Assembly: GCF_000330705.1 (NCBI RefSeq)
Contig: NZ_ANAM01000010.1
Coordinates: 186,001 to 250,000 of the forward strand
Direction of reading: 5' to 3'
DNA length: 64,000 nucleotides
DNA from: Salinicoccus carnicancri Crm
Lineage (GTDB): Bacteria; Bacillota; Bacilli; Staphylococcales; Salinicoccaceae
The notes beneath the pieces are model-generated. The model worked only from the letters and a program-made list of their open reading frames with translations. It was not told the origin of the DNA and did no database searches. Positions 57,867 through 64,000 of the stretch are shown here, in pieces (the stretch's first letter is position 1; each line of letters starts with the position of its first letter). Made by a program: the position numbers and the translations under genes.

Positions 57867-58709
57867 ATGAAAGTCAGTTTGAAGGAAGTCAACAAATCAT
57901 TCCAGAAAGGTAAAGGGGAGACGCTTGAGGTTCTGGATGACATTGATTTCAATATTTCAGAGGGCGAATTTGTATCATTGATCGGTCCGTCGGGATGCGG
58001 CAAATCCACGATATTGAAACTGGTCGCCGGCCTGGATGCTCCGACTTCCGGGGAAGTGCTGATGAATGGCAGGACAGTCACCGGCCCCGGAACTGACCGT
58101 GTGGTCGTCTTCCAGGAGGGTGGACTGTTTCCATGGATGACAGTGATTGAAAATGTTACATACGGGCTCCTGCGCAAGAAGATGAGCAAAGAGGAAGCCC
58201 ATGAAAAGGCAATGGAGGGGCTCAGAATGGTCCATCTGGCCAACTTCACAGGTTCGTATCCCCACGAGCTGTCCGGCGGCATGAAGCAGCGTGTGGCCAT
58301 TGCCCGTGCACTCGTCATGGATCCTGATGTCCTTCTGATGGACGAACCGTTCGCGGCACTTGATGAACAGACGCGCCTTGTATTGCACAAGGAACTGCAG
58401 AGGATCTGGCAGGACACGGGGAAGACGATACTGTTCATCACACATAATATCAGGGAAGCACTGACACTCTCGGACAGGGTGCTGCTCATGAGTACAAGAC
58501 CGGGCTCCCTGAAGAGGGAGTTCACCGTTCAGGCGGCACGTCCCAGGGATCCCTCGGACAGTAATGTTGTGGATCTGGAAAGGCGCGTGATGGAAGATCT
58601 GGAAGAGGAAATGGAAAAAGTGCTTAAGGAGGAATTTGGCGATGACTACCATCTTGAGAAGAGTCGTGTTCGTGATAGTGATCATAGCAATATGGGAAGT
58701 CATATCTAA
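57867..58709 (+). CDS. ABC transporter ATP-binding protein (SsuB/TauB type)
   Basis: ATPase of the nitrate/sulfonate/taurine import family, 280 residues. Walker A GPSGCGKST is near residue 40, Q-loop FQEGGLFPW, signature LSGGMKQR and Walker B VLLMDEP follow. The start ATG is 9 bases after AGGAGGT. The C-terminal 23 or so residues overlap the permease gene in another frame. Substrate class is inferred from all three subunits. Confidence 0.88.
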   Translation: MKVSLKEVNKSFQKGKGETLEVLDDIDFNISEGEFVSLIGPSGCGKSTILKLVAGLDAPTSGEVLMNGRTVTGPGTDRVVVFQEGGLFPWMTVIENVTYGLLRKKMSKEEAHEKAMEGLRMVHLANFTGSYPHELSGGMKQRVAIARALVMDPDVLLMDEPFAALDEQTRLVLHKELQRIWQDTGKTILFITHNIREALTLSDRVLLMSTRPGSLKREFTVQAARPRDPSDSNVVDLERRVMEDLEEEMEKVLKEEFGDDYHLEKSRVRDSDHSNMGSHI

Positions 58710-59421
58710 GGCCGGAATCTTTCCGACCTTCATGTTTCCGCCCCTGATCATCCCGAGCGTGCCCGGTGGTGTCACAGTGCTCAAGACGCTGGCCGGCGGC
58801 ATAATGTCCGGTCAGATCCTAGCAGCCACGGGAGTGACACTCAGCCGGCTGCTCATCGGTTTTCTGATTGCCGTGGTCCTCGGCCTTACATTCGGGTTCC
58901 TGATCGCCCGCTTCAAATGGGTGGATGATACACTGGGATACTTCGTCACCGCTCTGCAGTCCATTCCGAGCATTGTCTGGTTCCCACTGGCAATCGTCTG
59001 GTTCGGGCTTGGGAACACGGCAATCCTATTCATCGTGGCGATCGGCGCCACATGGACGATGACCGTCAACTCAAGTGCCGGCTTCAAGAACGTGCCCTCA
59101 ATCTACATCAATGCGGCACGAACTCTCGGCTCATCAGGAGCACACCTGCTCAGAACCGTCATACTGCCCGCTTCGGTACCCCATATCATTTCAGGCCTCC
59201 GGGTCGCATGGGCATTCGCATGGCGCGCCATCATGGCCGGTGAGCTGCTCGGAGCAGCCGGCGGACTCGGCTACCTGCTCGACCTCGGCCGCTCAACACA
59301 GGCCATGGATCTGGTACTTTCGATCATGATCGTCATCGGCTTAATCGGCACCATCATAGACAACCAGGTGTTCCTCAGGATGGAACGCTCTGTCTCCAGA
59401 AAATGGGGACTCAGAACATAG
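58642..59421 (+). CDS. ABC transporter permease (SsuC/TauC type)
   Basis: Permease of about 259 residues with six helices. The EAA loop that contacts the ATPase is NAARTLGSSGAHLLRTVILP. The start MTTILRR is 9 bases after AGGAGG, and the TTG two codons upstream has no better claim. It overlaps the ATPase gene by 68 bases. Confidence 0.88.
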   Translation: MTTILRRVVFVIVIIAIWEVISKAGIFPTFMFPPLIIPSVPGGVTVLKTLAGGIMSGQILAATGVTLSRLLIGFLIAVVLGLTFGFLIARFKWVDDTLGYFVTALQSIPSIVWFPLAIVWFGLGNTAILFIVAIGATWTMTVNSSAGFKNVPSIYINAARTLGSSGAHLLRTVILPASVPHIISGLRVAWAFAWRAIMAGELLGAAGGLGYLLDLGRSTQAMDLVLSIMIVIGLIGTIIDNQVFLRMERSVSRKWGLRT

Positions 59422-59437
59422 TGAGAGGATGAATTAC

Positions 59438-60421
59438 ATGAAAAGAACACTCATCGGTTTTTTAATAATGATGACACTAATCATCTCCGGCTGCGGTGCT
59501 CCAGAAGATGAGGCGGAAGAAGTGCGCATCGGATACTTTCCGAACTTCACACATATCACTACAATAATCGCTCTTGAGAACGGCTACCTCCAGGAGGAAT
59601 TCGGAGAGGACATTTCAATCGATACGATGACATTCCCTGACGGCAGTGCATTCATGGAGGCAATGTCGACGGATGAATTCGACATCGGGACCGTCGGCCC
59701 CTCCCCGACAACAAATACTTATTTGAGGAATCCGGCCCATGAGATCATTGCAGGTGCCGTAAACGGCGGTGCGGTACTCGCTACAGCCGAGAATGCAGGA
59801 ATCGGGAGCGTGGAGGATCTGGAGGGAGCGAGAATCGCCATCCCTACCATCGGCTCCACCCAGGACATCATGCTGCGCAAAGTCCTTGAAGATGCGGGGC
59901 TCACTGCTGACGACGTTGAAATGGTGCCCCAGGCACCTGCCGACACTTCCGGCCTCTTCCTCCAGGGTGATGTGGATGCCGCGGCTACACAGGAGCCGTG
60001 GGGTGTATTCCTTGAAAACCAGGCCAACGCCGACATCCTGCTCGACGAAGAGGAATTTGCATGGGGCACTGACTCCACGACTACAGTCGTGACCGCCCGC
60101 CAGGGATTCACAGACAGCAATCCGGAACTCACAGAAGGTTATATCCGTGCACATATGAAGGCCGTCGAATTCTTCCAGCAGAACCAGGAGGAGGCCGTGC
60201 AGATATTTGTCGACCATATTGCTGAAATTTCCGGCCAGGAACTTGATTATGAGGAGACACTCGAGGCCAGCAACCGGCTGAATCCGACCTATGAGATCAA
60301 TGAGGAGGTACTGCAGGAAATGGCAGCCATCAGCAGCGAGGCTGAATACACACCTTCAGATGAAATCGAAGGGCTCGTCAATACCGAATTCCTCGATGCA
60401 GTACTTGAAGATGATGAATGA
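59438..60421 (+). CDS. ABC transporter substrate-binding lipoprotein (SsuA/TauA/NrtA type)
   Basis: Solute-binding lipoprotein of about 327 residues: MKRTLIGFLIMMTLIISGC is a signal peptide with lipobox LIISGC, so the Cys is acylated outside the membrane. The mature domain starts VRIGYFPNFTHITTIIALE, with GTVGPSPTTN and TQEPWG typical of the sulfonate/nitrate/taurine binding fold. The mature protein is very acidic (tail LEDDE), fitting a salt-tolerant host. The ATG at 59438 is 9 bases after AGAGG. Confidence 0.87.
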   Translation: MKRTLIGFLIMMTLIISGCGAPEDEAEEVRIGYFPNFTHITTIIALENGYLQEEFGEDISIDTMTFPDGSAFMEAMSTDEFDIGTVGPSPTTNTYLRNPAHEIIAGAVNGGAVLATAENAGIGSVEDLEGARIAIPTIGSTQDIMLRKVLEDAGLTADDVEMVPQAPADTSGLFLQGDVDAAATQEPWGVFLENQANADILLDEEEFAWGTDSTTTVVTARQGFTDSNPELTEGYIRAHMKAVEFFQQNQEEAVQIFVDHIAEISGQELDYEETLEASNRLNPTYEINEEVLQEMAAISSEAEYTPSDEIEGLVNTEFLDAVLEDDE

Positions 60422-60515
60422 TAAAAAGCGCGGGATCAACATGAGTTGATATGCTCCCCTTGTAGTAGACAGAGAAATAATAAACACTCTGTAAATACTA
60501 TAAGGGGAGATTTCT

Positions 60516-61325
60516 ATGTCTAAGCGAACCAGTAAACATACATTAGATGAAAAGGTGAATATCGTCCGACAGGTGGTGGATGAGAACCGATCCATCCATC
60601 GCGTATCCAAGCACTATCAATTATGGGAAAGTACACTTAAAAATTGGGTGTATCGGTATGAGACATATGGTATGGACGGTTTAAAGGAATCAAAAATGTG
60701 GAAGCACTATTCAGAAGAAACCAAGCAGAACGCTGTGAAAGATTACCTGAACCATAAAGGCAGTCTGAGAGATATCAGCCAAAAATATCAAATGAGCAGC
60801 ACTTCAGTTTTACGTCGATGGATATCCAAGTATACTGGTGGTAAATCACTTAAATCCACTGGGAAAGGGATGTCTAAGATGACTAAAGGCCGTAAAACAA
60901 TATGGAAAGAGCGTGTTGAAATCGTACAATACACGCTCGCAAGAGATCGGGATTACCATGGGGCCGCGGAAAAGTATGATGTCTCTTATCAGCAGGTGTA
61001 CAGCTGGGTAAAGAAGTATGAATCCGGGGGCACTATGGCATTACAGGACCGTCGCGGCAAAGGACTGGCGTCGAAAGAGACGTTAACAGATGAAGAACAG
61101 CTCCAGCTAAAGATCAAAGAACTGGAACATCGAAATCAATACTTAGAGGCTGAATCCGGTCTGTTAAAAAAGTTGAAAGCCATCGAAAGGCGGGATCCGT
61201 TCAACTCGGTCGATATACCCGGTACTTTCAGGCGATATATGAATACCATCAAGAGACCCACACATCGATTCAACACCTATGTGACATTCTGGGTGTTTCG
61301 CGGTCAGGATATTATAAGTGGGTGA
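60516..61325 (+). CDS. IS3-family OrfA (multi-HTH DNA-binding protein)
   Basis: OrfA, up to 269 residues, with repeated helix-turn-helix segments (VSKHYQLWESTLKNWVYRY, ISQKYQMSSTSVLRRWISKY, AAEKYDVSYQQVYSWVKKY) and a leucine-zipper-like helix (LQLKIKELEHRNQYLEAESG). AAGGGGAG precedes its ATG. The conserved part ends near the slippery site at 61166-61172; residues after about 217 are a poorly conserved tail reading over orfB in another frame. It binds the IS ends and probably regulates transposition. Confidence 0.92.
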   Translation: MSKRTSKHTLDEKVNIVRQVVDENRSIHRVSKHYQLWESTLKNWVYRYETYGMDGLKESKMWKHYSEETKQNAVKDYLNHKGSLRDISQKYQMSSTSVLRRWISKYTGGKSLKSTGKGMSKMTKGRKTIWKERVEIVQYTLARDRDYHGAAEKYDVSYQQVYSWVKKYESGGTMALQDRRGKGLASKETLTDEEQLQLKIKELEHRNQYLEAESGLLKKLKAIERRDPFNSVDIPGTFRRYMNTIKRPTHRFNTYVTFWVFRGQDIISG

Positions 61326-62083
61326 ACCGGGCGCCGACGCCCCATGAAGAAGAAAATCAATGGTTACTGGGCGTTGTGAAGACCATGTTCAATGAATTTA
61401 AGGGCATCTATGGCTACCGTCGCCTGACAATGAATATTAATCGTAGACATGGCACACAATATAATCATAAGCGAATCCGTCGATTACTCATTAAACTGGG
61501 GCTCCGGTCCTGTATCCGCCGGTCTAACGGGTATTGTACGAAGACCGGTTATCAGAATATCGAAGCCAATCACTTAAACGGCGCCTTCACTGCCACGGCG
61601 CCGAATGAGAAATGGTTGACTGATGTCACCTACCTTAAATATGGCATCGGTCAGAAAGCATATTTAAGTGCCATTAAAGATGTCTATGATGGGTCTATCG
61701 TGGCGTACAAAGTACGAAAAAGGAATGATAATCCACTGGTCATGGATACACTCAAAGACGCGATTGAAATGTATCCGGATGCCACACCGATGATCCATTC
61801 GGATCGCGGCTCACAGTATACATCTAAAGCATTTCGTCAAATCACGACAGAAGCCGGAATGACACGCAGTATGTCCCGACTGGCGACGTGCACGGATAAT
61901 GCACCCATGGAAAGTTTCTTCGGCCATTTTAAGTGTGAGTGTTACGATTTAAAGATGTATACGACGTTTGAAACATTGGAAGCTGATATTGAACAATACA
62001 TCAAATTTTATAATCACGACAGATTTCAAGCGAAACTAAACAGCCTGTCCCCGATGGAGTTCCGGGCACAGGCTGCAGCATAA
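61172..62083 (+). CDS. IS3-family OrfB transposase domain, made as OrfAB by -1 frameshift
   Basis: DDE transposase. In the -1 frame after the A6G heptamer the sequence reads VESHRKAGS... and then IYEYHQETHTSIQHLCDILG and VSRSGYYKW, the standard OrfB N-terminus, so the coding part begins at the slip and not at the ATG at 61322. Catalytic residues are in WLTDVTYL, HSDRGSQYTS and NAPMESFFGHFK (D, D, E with following K), then FYNHDRFQ. All are intact, so the element may be active. Confidence 0.93.
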   Translation, partial: VESHRKAGSVQLGRYTRYFQAIYEYHQETHTSIQHLCDILGVSRSGYYKWVNRAPTPHEEENQWLLGVVKTMFNEFKGIYGYRRLTMNINRRHGTQYNHKRIRRLLIKLGLRSCIRRSNGYCTKTGYQNIEANHLNGAFTATAPNEKWLTDVTYLKYGIGQKAYLSAIKDVYDGSIVAYKVRKRNDNPLVMDTLKDAIEMYPDATPMIHSDRGSQYTSKAFRQITTEAGMTRSMSRLATCTDNAPMESFFGHFKCECYDLKMYTTFETLEADIEQYIKFYNHDRFQAKLNSLSPMEFRAQAAA

Positions 62084-62148
62084 TTATTTTATTATTTACG
62101 TGTCTACTTGACGGGTGGCAGTTCAAGTTGATCCCGCGCTTTTTAATT

Positions 62149-62727
62149 TTACCGTGTTGTTTCCGCAGCATGCGATTCAACCATGTCAATGAAATACTGA
62201 TGGAATACTGTGGAATCGGTGAGCTCCGGATGAAACGAGATGCCGAGATGGTGTTCCGAGCGTACCGCAACGATTTTGCCGCCGGTTTCGGAAAGGATGT
62301 CCACCCCGCTGCCGACTGACACGATATGCGGGGCACGGATGAAGACCGCTTCCGCTTTTTCGTCTATGCCCTTAACATCCAGTTGTGCTTCAAAACTGTC
62401 GACCTGCCGGCCGAATGAGTTCCTCGCGACAGTGATATCGAGCTTTCCCAAGTGGCCTCCGCTCCGGTCTGTCACGTCTGCGGCAAGCAGTATCAGTCCG
62501 GCGCATGTGCCGAACATGGGAAGGCTGCTTCGCCGGAGCGCTTCTGTGAAGCCATAGCGGTCCATCAGCCGGCGCATCGTGGTGGATTCGCCGCCCGGGA
62601 GGATTAGGCCGTCTATATACTTAAGTTCCTCCACCCGTTTGATGGGCACCGCTTCATGGCCGCATGCTTCGACAAGGTCCGCATGCTCCCTCACAGCCCC
62701 CTGCAGGGCGAGTATGCCGACGTTCAT
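62149..62727 (-). CDS. pdxT: Pyridoxal 5'-phosphate synthase glutaminase subunit
   Basis: PdxT produces ammonia for PdxS. The start [15 protein letters not shown] overlaps the pdxS stop as TAATG, giving 192 residues; an ATG two codons upstream is possible. The triad is visible: [11 protein letters not shown] (Cys), and the His/Glu pair in [20 protein letters not shown] is typical. Its downstream terminator is split by the IS. Confidence 0.96.
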   Translation of the reverse strand: MNVGILALQGAVREHADLVEACGHEAVPIKRVEELKYIDGLILPGGESTTMRRLMDRYGFTEALRRSSLPMFGTCAGLILLAADVTDRSGGHLGKLDITVARNSFGRQVDSFEAQLDVKGIDEKAEAVFIRAPHIVSVGSGVDILSETGGKIVAVRSEHHLGISFHPELTDSTVFHQYFIDMVESHAAETTR

Positions 62728-63611
62728 TACCATCCGCGTTCCTGCATCCTATCTTCCAGCGACAGCTGGCTGATATCGATGCCTGCCATCGCCGAACCAA
62801 GCTCTTTCGCCAGCCTGCCGATCAGTTCGTAGTCCTGGTAGTGCGTCGTCGCTTCAACGATCGCCTTGGCAAACTTCTCCGGATTCTCCGACTTGAACAC
62901 GCCTGAGCCGACGAATACACCGTCTGCACCGAGTTCCATCATGAGCGCCGCATCCTGCGGCGTCGCAACGCCGCCTGCCGCAAAATTCACGACCGGCAGT
63001 TTGCCGAGTTTCTTTATCTCCCTGAGGACATCGTAAGGTGCACCCTGGTTTTTCGCCTCGGTCATGAGTTCATCATCGCTCATCACTGAAATCTGACGCA
63101 CTTCCTGGTTGACCATCCTCATGTGCCTGACCGCTTCGACAATATTGCCGGTGCCAGGTTCCCCCTTCGTGCGCAGCATGGAGGCGCCTTCCCCGATCCG
63201 CCTTGCCGCTTCGCCGATGTTGCGGCAGCCGCATACGAACGGAACCGTATAATCATCCTTTTTTAGATGGAATACCTCATCCGCCGGCGTAAGGACTTCA
63301 GATTCATCTATATAGTCCACTCCAAGCGACTCCAGCACCCTCGCTTCGGTGATGTGTCCGATCCTGCACTTCGCCATTACCGGTATGGATACCGCGTCCA
63401 CCACTTCTTCGACGATGCGCGGATCGCATGCCCTTGCGACGCCGCCCGCTGCCCTGATATCGGATGGCACACGTTCAAGCGCCATGACCGCAACAGCTCC
63501 CGCCGCTTCAGCAATTTTGGCCTGCTCCGCATTGACGACATCCATGATTACGCCGCCCTTCTGCATTTCCGCCATACCTCTTTTGACCCTTTCAGTTCCT
63601 GTCTGCTGCAT
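62727..63611 (-). CDS. pdxS: Pyridoxal 5'-phosphate synthase lyase subunit
   Basis: PdxS builds PLP from ribose 5-phosphate, glyceraldehyde 3-phosphate and ammonia in a 12-mer TIM-barrel complex with PdxT. The length of 294 residues is standard. Catalytic Lys residues lie in [10 protein letters not shown] and [11 protein letters not shown], and [14 protein letters not shown] is diagnostic. It is divergent from pdxR. Confidence 0.98.
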   Translation of the reverse strand: MQQTGTERVKRGMAEMQKGGVIMDVVNAEQAKIAEAAGAVAVMALERVPSDIRAAGGVARACDPRIVEEVVDAVSIPVMAKCRIGHITEARVLESLGVDYIDESEVLTPADEVFHLKKDDYTVPFVCGCRNIGEAARRIGEGASMLRTKGEPGTGNIVEAVRHMRMVNQEVRQISVMSDDELMTEAKNQGAPYDVLREIKKLGKLPVVNFAAGGVATPQDAALMMELGADGVFVGSGVFKSENPEKFAKAIVEATTHYQDYELIGRLAKELGSAMAGIDISQLSLEDRMQERGW

Positions 63612-63638
63612 GCTTACGACTCCCTTTCCTATTGAGAT

Positions 63639-63655
63639 TATACTAAAATAGTATA
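63639..63655. promoter_or_regulatory. Palindrome in the pdxS-pdxR promoter region
   Basis: TATACTA-AAA-TAGTATA is a perfect inverted repeat. It overlaps a minus-strand TATAAT (63637-63642) usable as the pdxS -10. It could be a PdxR site or simply two facing -10 elements; no good -35 was found on either strand. Confidence 0.5.
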
Positions 63656-63712
63656 GAATAAGATCTGAACACTCTAAAGTATCAGTTTGAAATAGATTGA
63701 GGAGGTCAGATT

Positions 63713-64000
63713 ATGCTGATCAGTCTGGACAAGAATTCGGGCATCCCTTTATTCGAACAGATTTATGATATCATCAGGCAGCAGATCATCGACGGCGAAC
63801 TTGAGAATGATGAGAGACTCCCGAGCAAGCGTCAGCTGCAGCGCGACCTTTCCATCAGCCAGACGACGATTGAAAATGCCTACGGCCGCCTGCTGGATGA
63901 AGACCTGATATACAGCAGGGAGAAAAGTGGCTATTTCGTCACCCCTGTTGCACAGCTGAAAGGGGGAAACAGGGAGACCGCAGCCGACATAGTGAGGAAA
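63713..64000 (+). CDS. pdxR: PdxR-type MocR/GntR regulator (3' end outside window)
   Basis: The first 96 codons of a protein starting MLISLDKNSGIPLFEQIYDI after TTGAGGAGGTCAGATT. They form a GntR winged helix (LPSKRQLQRDLSISQTTIEN, then SGYFV). Divergent position from pdxST marks it as the MocR-type activator whose C-terminal aminotransferase-like domain senses PLP; that domain is beyond the window. Confidence 0.9.
   Translation, partial: MLISLDKNSGIPLFEQIYDIIRQQIIDGELENDERLPSKRQLQRDLSISQTTIENAYGRLLDEDLIYSREKSGYFVTPVAQLKGGNRETAADIVRK

Larger units (their letters stand above)
60452..62120 (+). mobile_element. IS3-family insertion sequence, IS150-like, complete
   Basis: The element has terminal inverted repeats of about 33 bases, 25 matching (60452-60484 and 62088-62120), sharing TGC, AGTAGACA and AAATAATAAA and ending in TG...CA as IS3 elements do. 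It holds orfA and orfB joined by a frameshift signal. It is AT-richer than its neighbours. No 3-4 bp target repeat abuts these ends, but AGTTGAT occurs directly at 60444 and 62126, leaving 1 and 5 extra bases. Confidence 0.93.
60423..62144. other. Terminator hairpin split by the IS insertion
   Basis: Left arm AAAAAGCGCGGGATCAAC (60423-60440) and right arm GTTGATCCCGCGCTTTTT (62127-62144) are perfect 18-bp complements flanking the IS. The left flank also keeps loop ATGA and the first six bases of the right arm (60441-60450). Removal of the element with one copy of AGTTGAT (60444-60450 or 62126-62132) restores a bidirectional terminator between the ABC operon and pdxT. Confidence 0.88.

Overview
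The window is chromosomal backbone from a Gram-positive coccus of the family Staphylococcaceae, carrying two accessory blocks. The gene order pdxR-pdxST ... nupC ... ctsR-mcsA-mcsB-clpC ... radA-yacL ... gltX-cysE-cysS-mrnC-rlmB-rae1-sigH-rpmG-secE-nusG-rplKAJL-rsmC-like-rpoB-rpoC-rpsL-rpsG-fusA-tuf-amidohydrolase is that of Staphylococcus, and RpoC, including its TTG start, reads almost like the S. aureus protein. Three departures argue for a relative outside Staphylococcus proper, with Salinicoccus or a near neighbour the best guess. The DNA is visibly richer in G+C. ispD and ispF (MEP isoprenoid pathway) sit between yacL and gltX as in Bacillus. The small L7Ae-like gene normally found between rpoC and rpsL is missing.

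Layout. 1-27.2 kb: information-processing backbone, nearly all on the minus strand (translation factors, ribosomal proteins, RNA polymerase, SecE/NusG, SigH, RNA-processing enzymes, Cys and Glu tRNA synthetases, IspDF, YacL, RadA). It carries a cysteine T-box before cysE-cysS, an L10 leader before rplJL and several clear sigma-A promoters. 27.3-38.5 kb: accessory block 1, inserted between radA and clpC. It holds a PIMT-like methyltransferase with a SigB-like promoter, then two divergent operons. The minus operon encodes a glucitol-type PTS (gutM-srlA-srlE-srlB), a Rossmann/SAF oxidoreductase of the DXR-like (DRL) family and a galactitol-type PTS (A, C, B). The plus operon encodes an acetoin-dehydrogenase-type E1alpha/E1beta/E2 and a SorC-family regulator. 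Two copies of a 33-bp operator and a cre site lie in the shared promoter region. 38.5-44.4 kb: clpC-mcsB-mcsA-ctsR with a perfect CtsR box, then nupC with a perfect cre. 44.4-62.1 kb: accessory block 2, inserted between nupC and pdxT. It holds a phosphoesterase, a YerC/HisR-type repressor divergent from a complete nine-gene histidine operon (hisZGDCBHAF-IE), two small membrane proteins, a CitMHS citrate transporter, a four-gene phospholipid-type cassette, an SsuABC-type ABC transporter and an intact IS3-family element. 62.1-64 kb: pdxT, pdxS and the start of the divergent MocR-type regulator pdxR.

The most interesting system is the divergent pair at 28-38.5 kb. A polyol-type PTS pair, a DXR-like oxidoisomerase and an acyloin-cleaving TPP dehydrogenase complex, apparently controlled by one SorC protein, fit a catabolic route for a branched polyol such as 2-C-methyl-D-erythritol: PTS import to MEP, DRL-type back-conversion to 1-deoxyxylulose 5-phosphate, then thiolytic cleavage to acetyl-CoA and glyceraldehyde 3-phosphate. 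This is inference from gene content and chemistry. A second striking observation is that the IS element has split an 18-bp terminator stem between the ABC operon and pdxT; removing the element with one copy of a 7-bp direct repeat regenerates a perfect hairpin.
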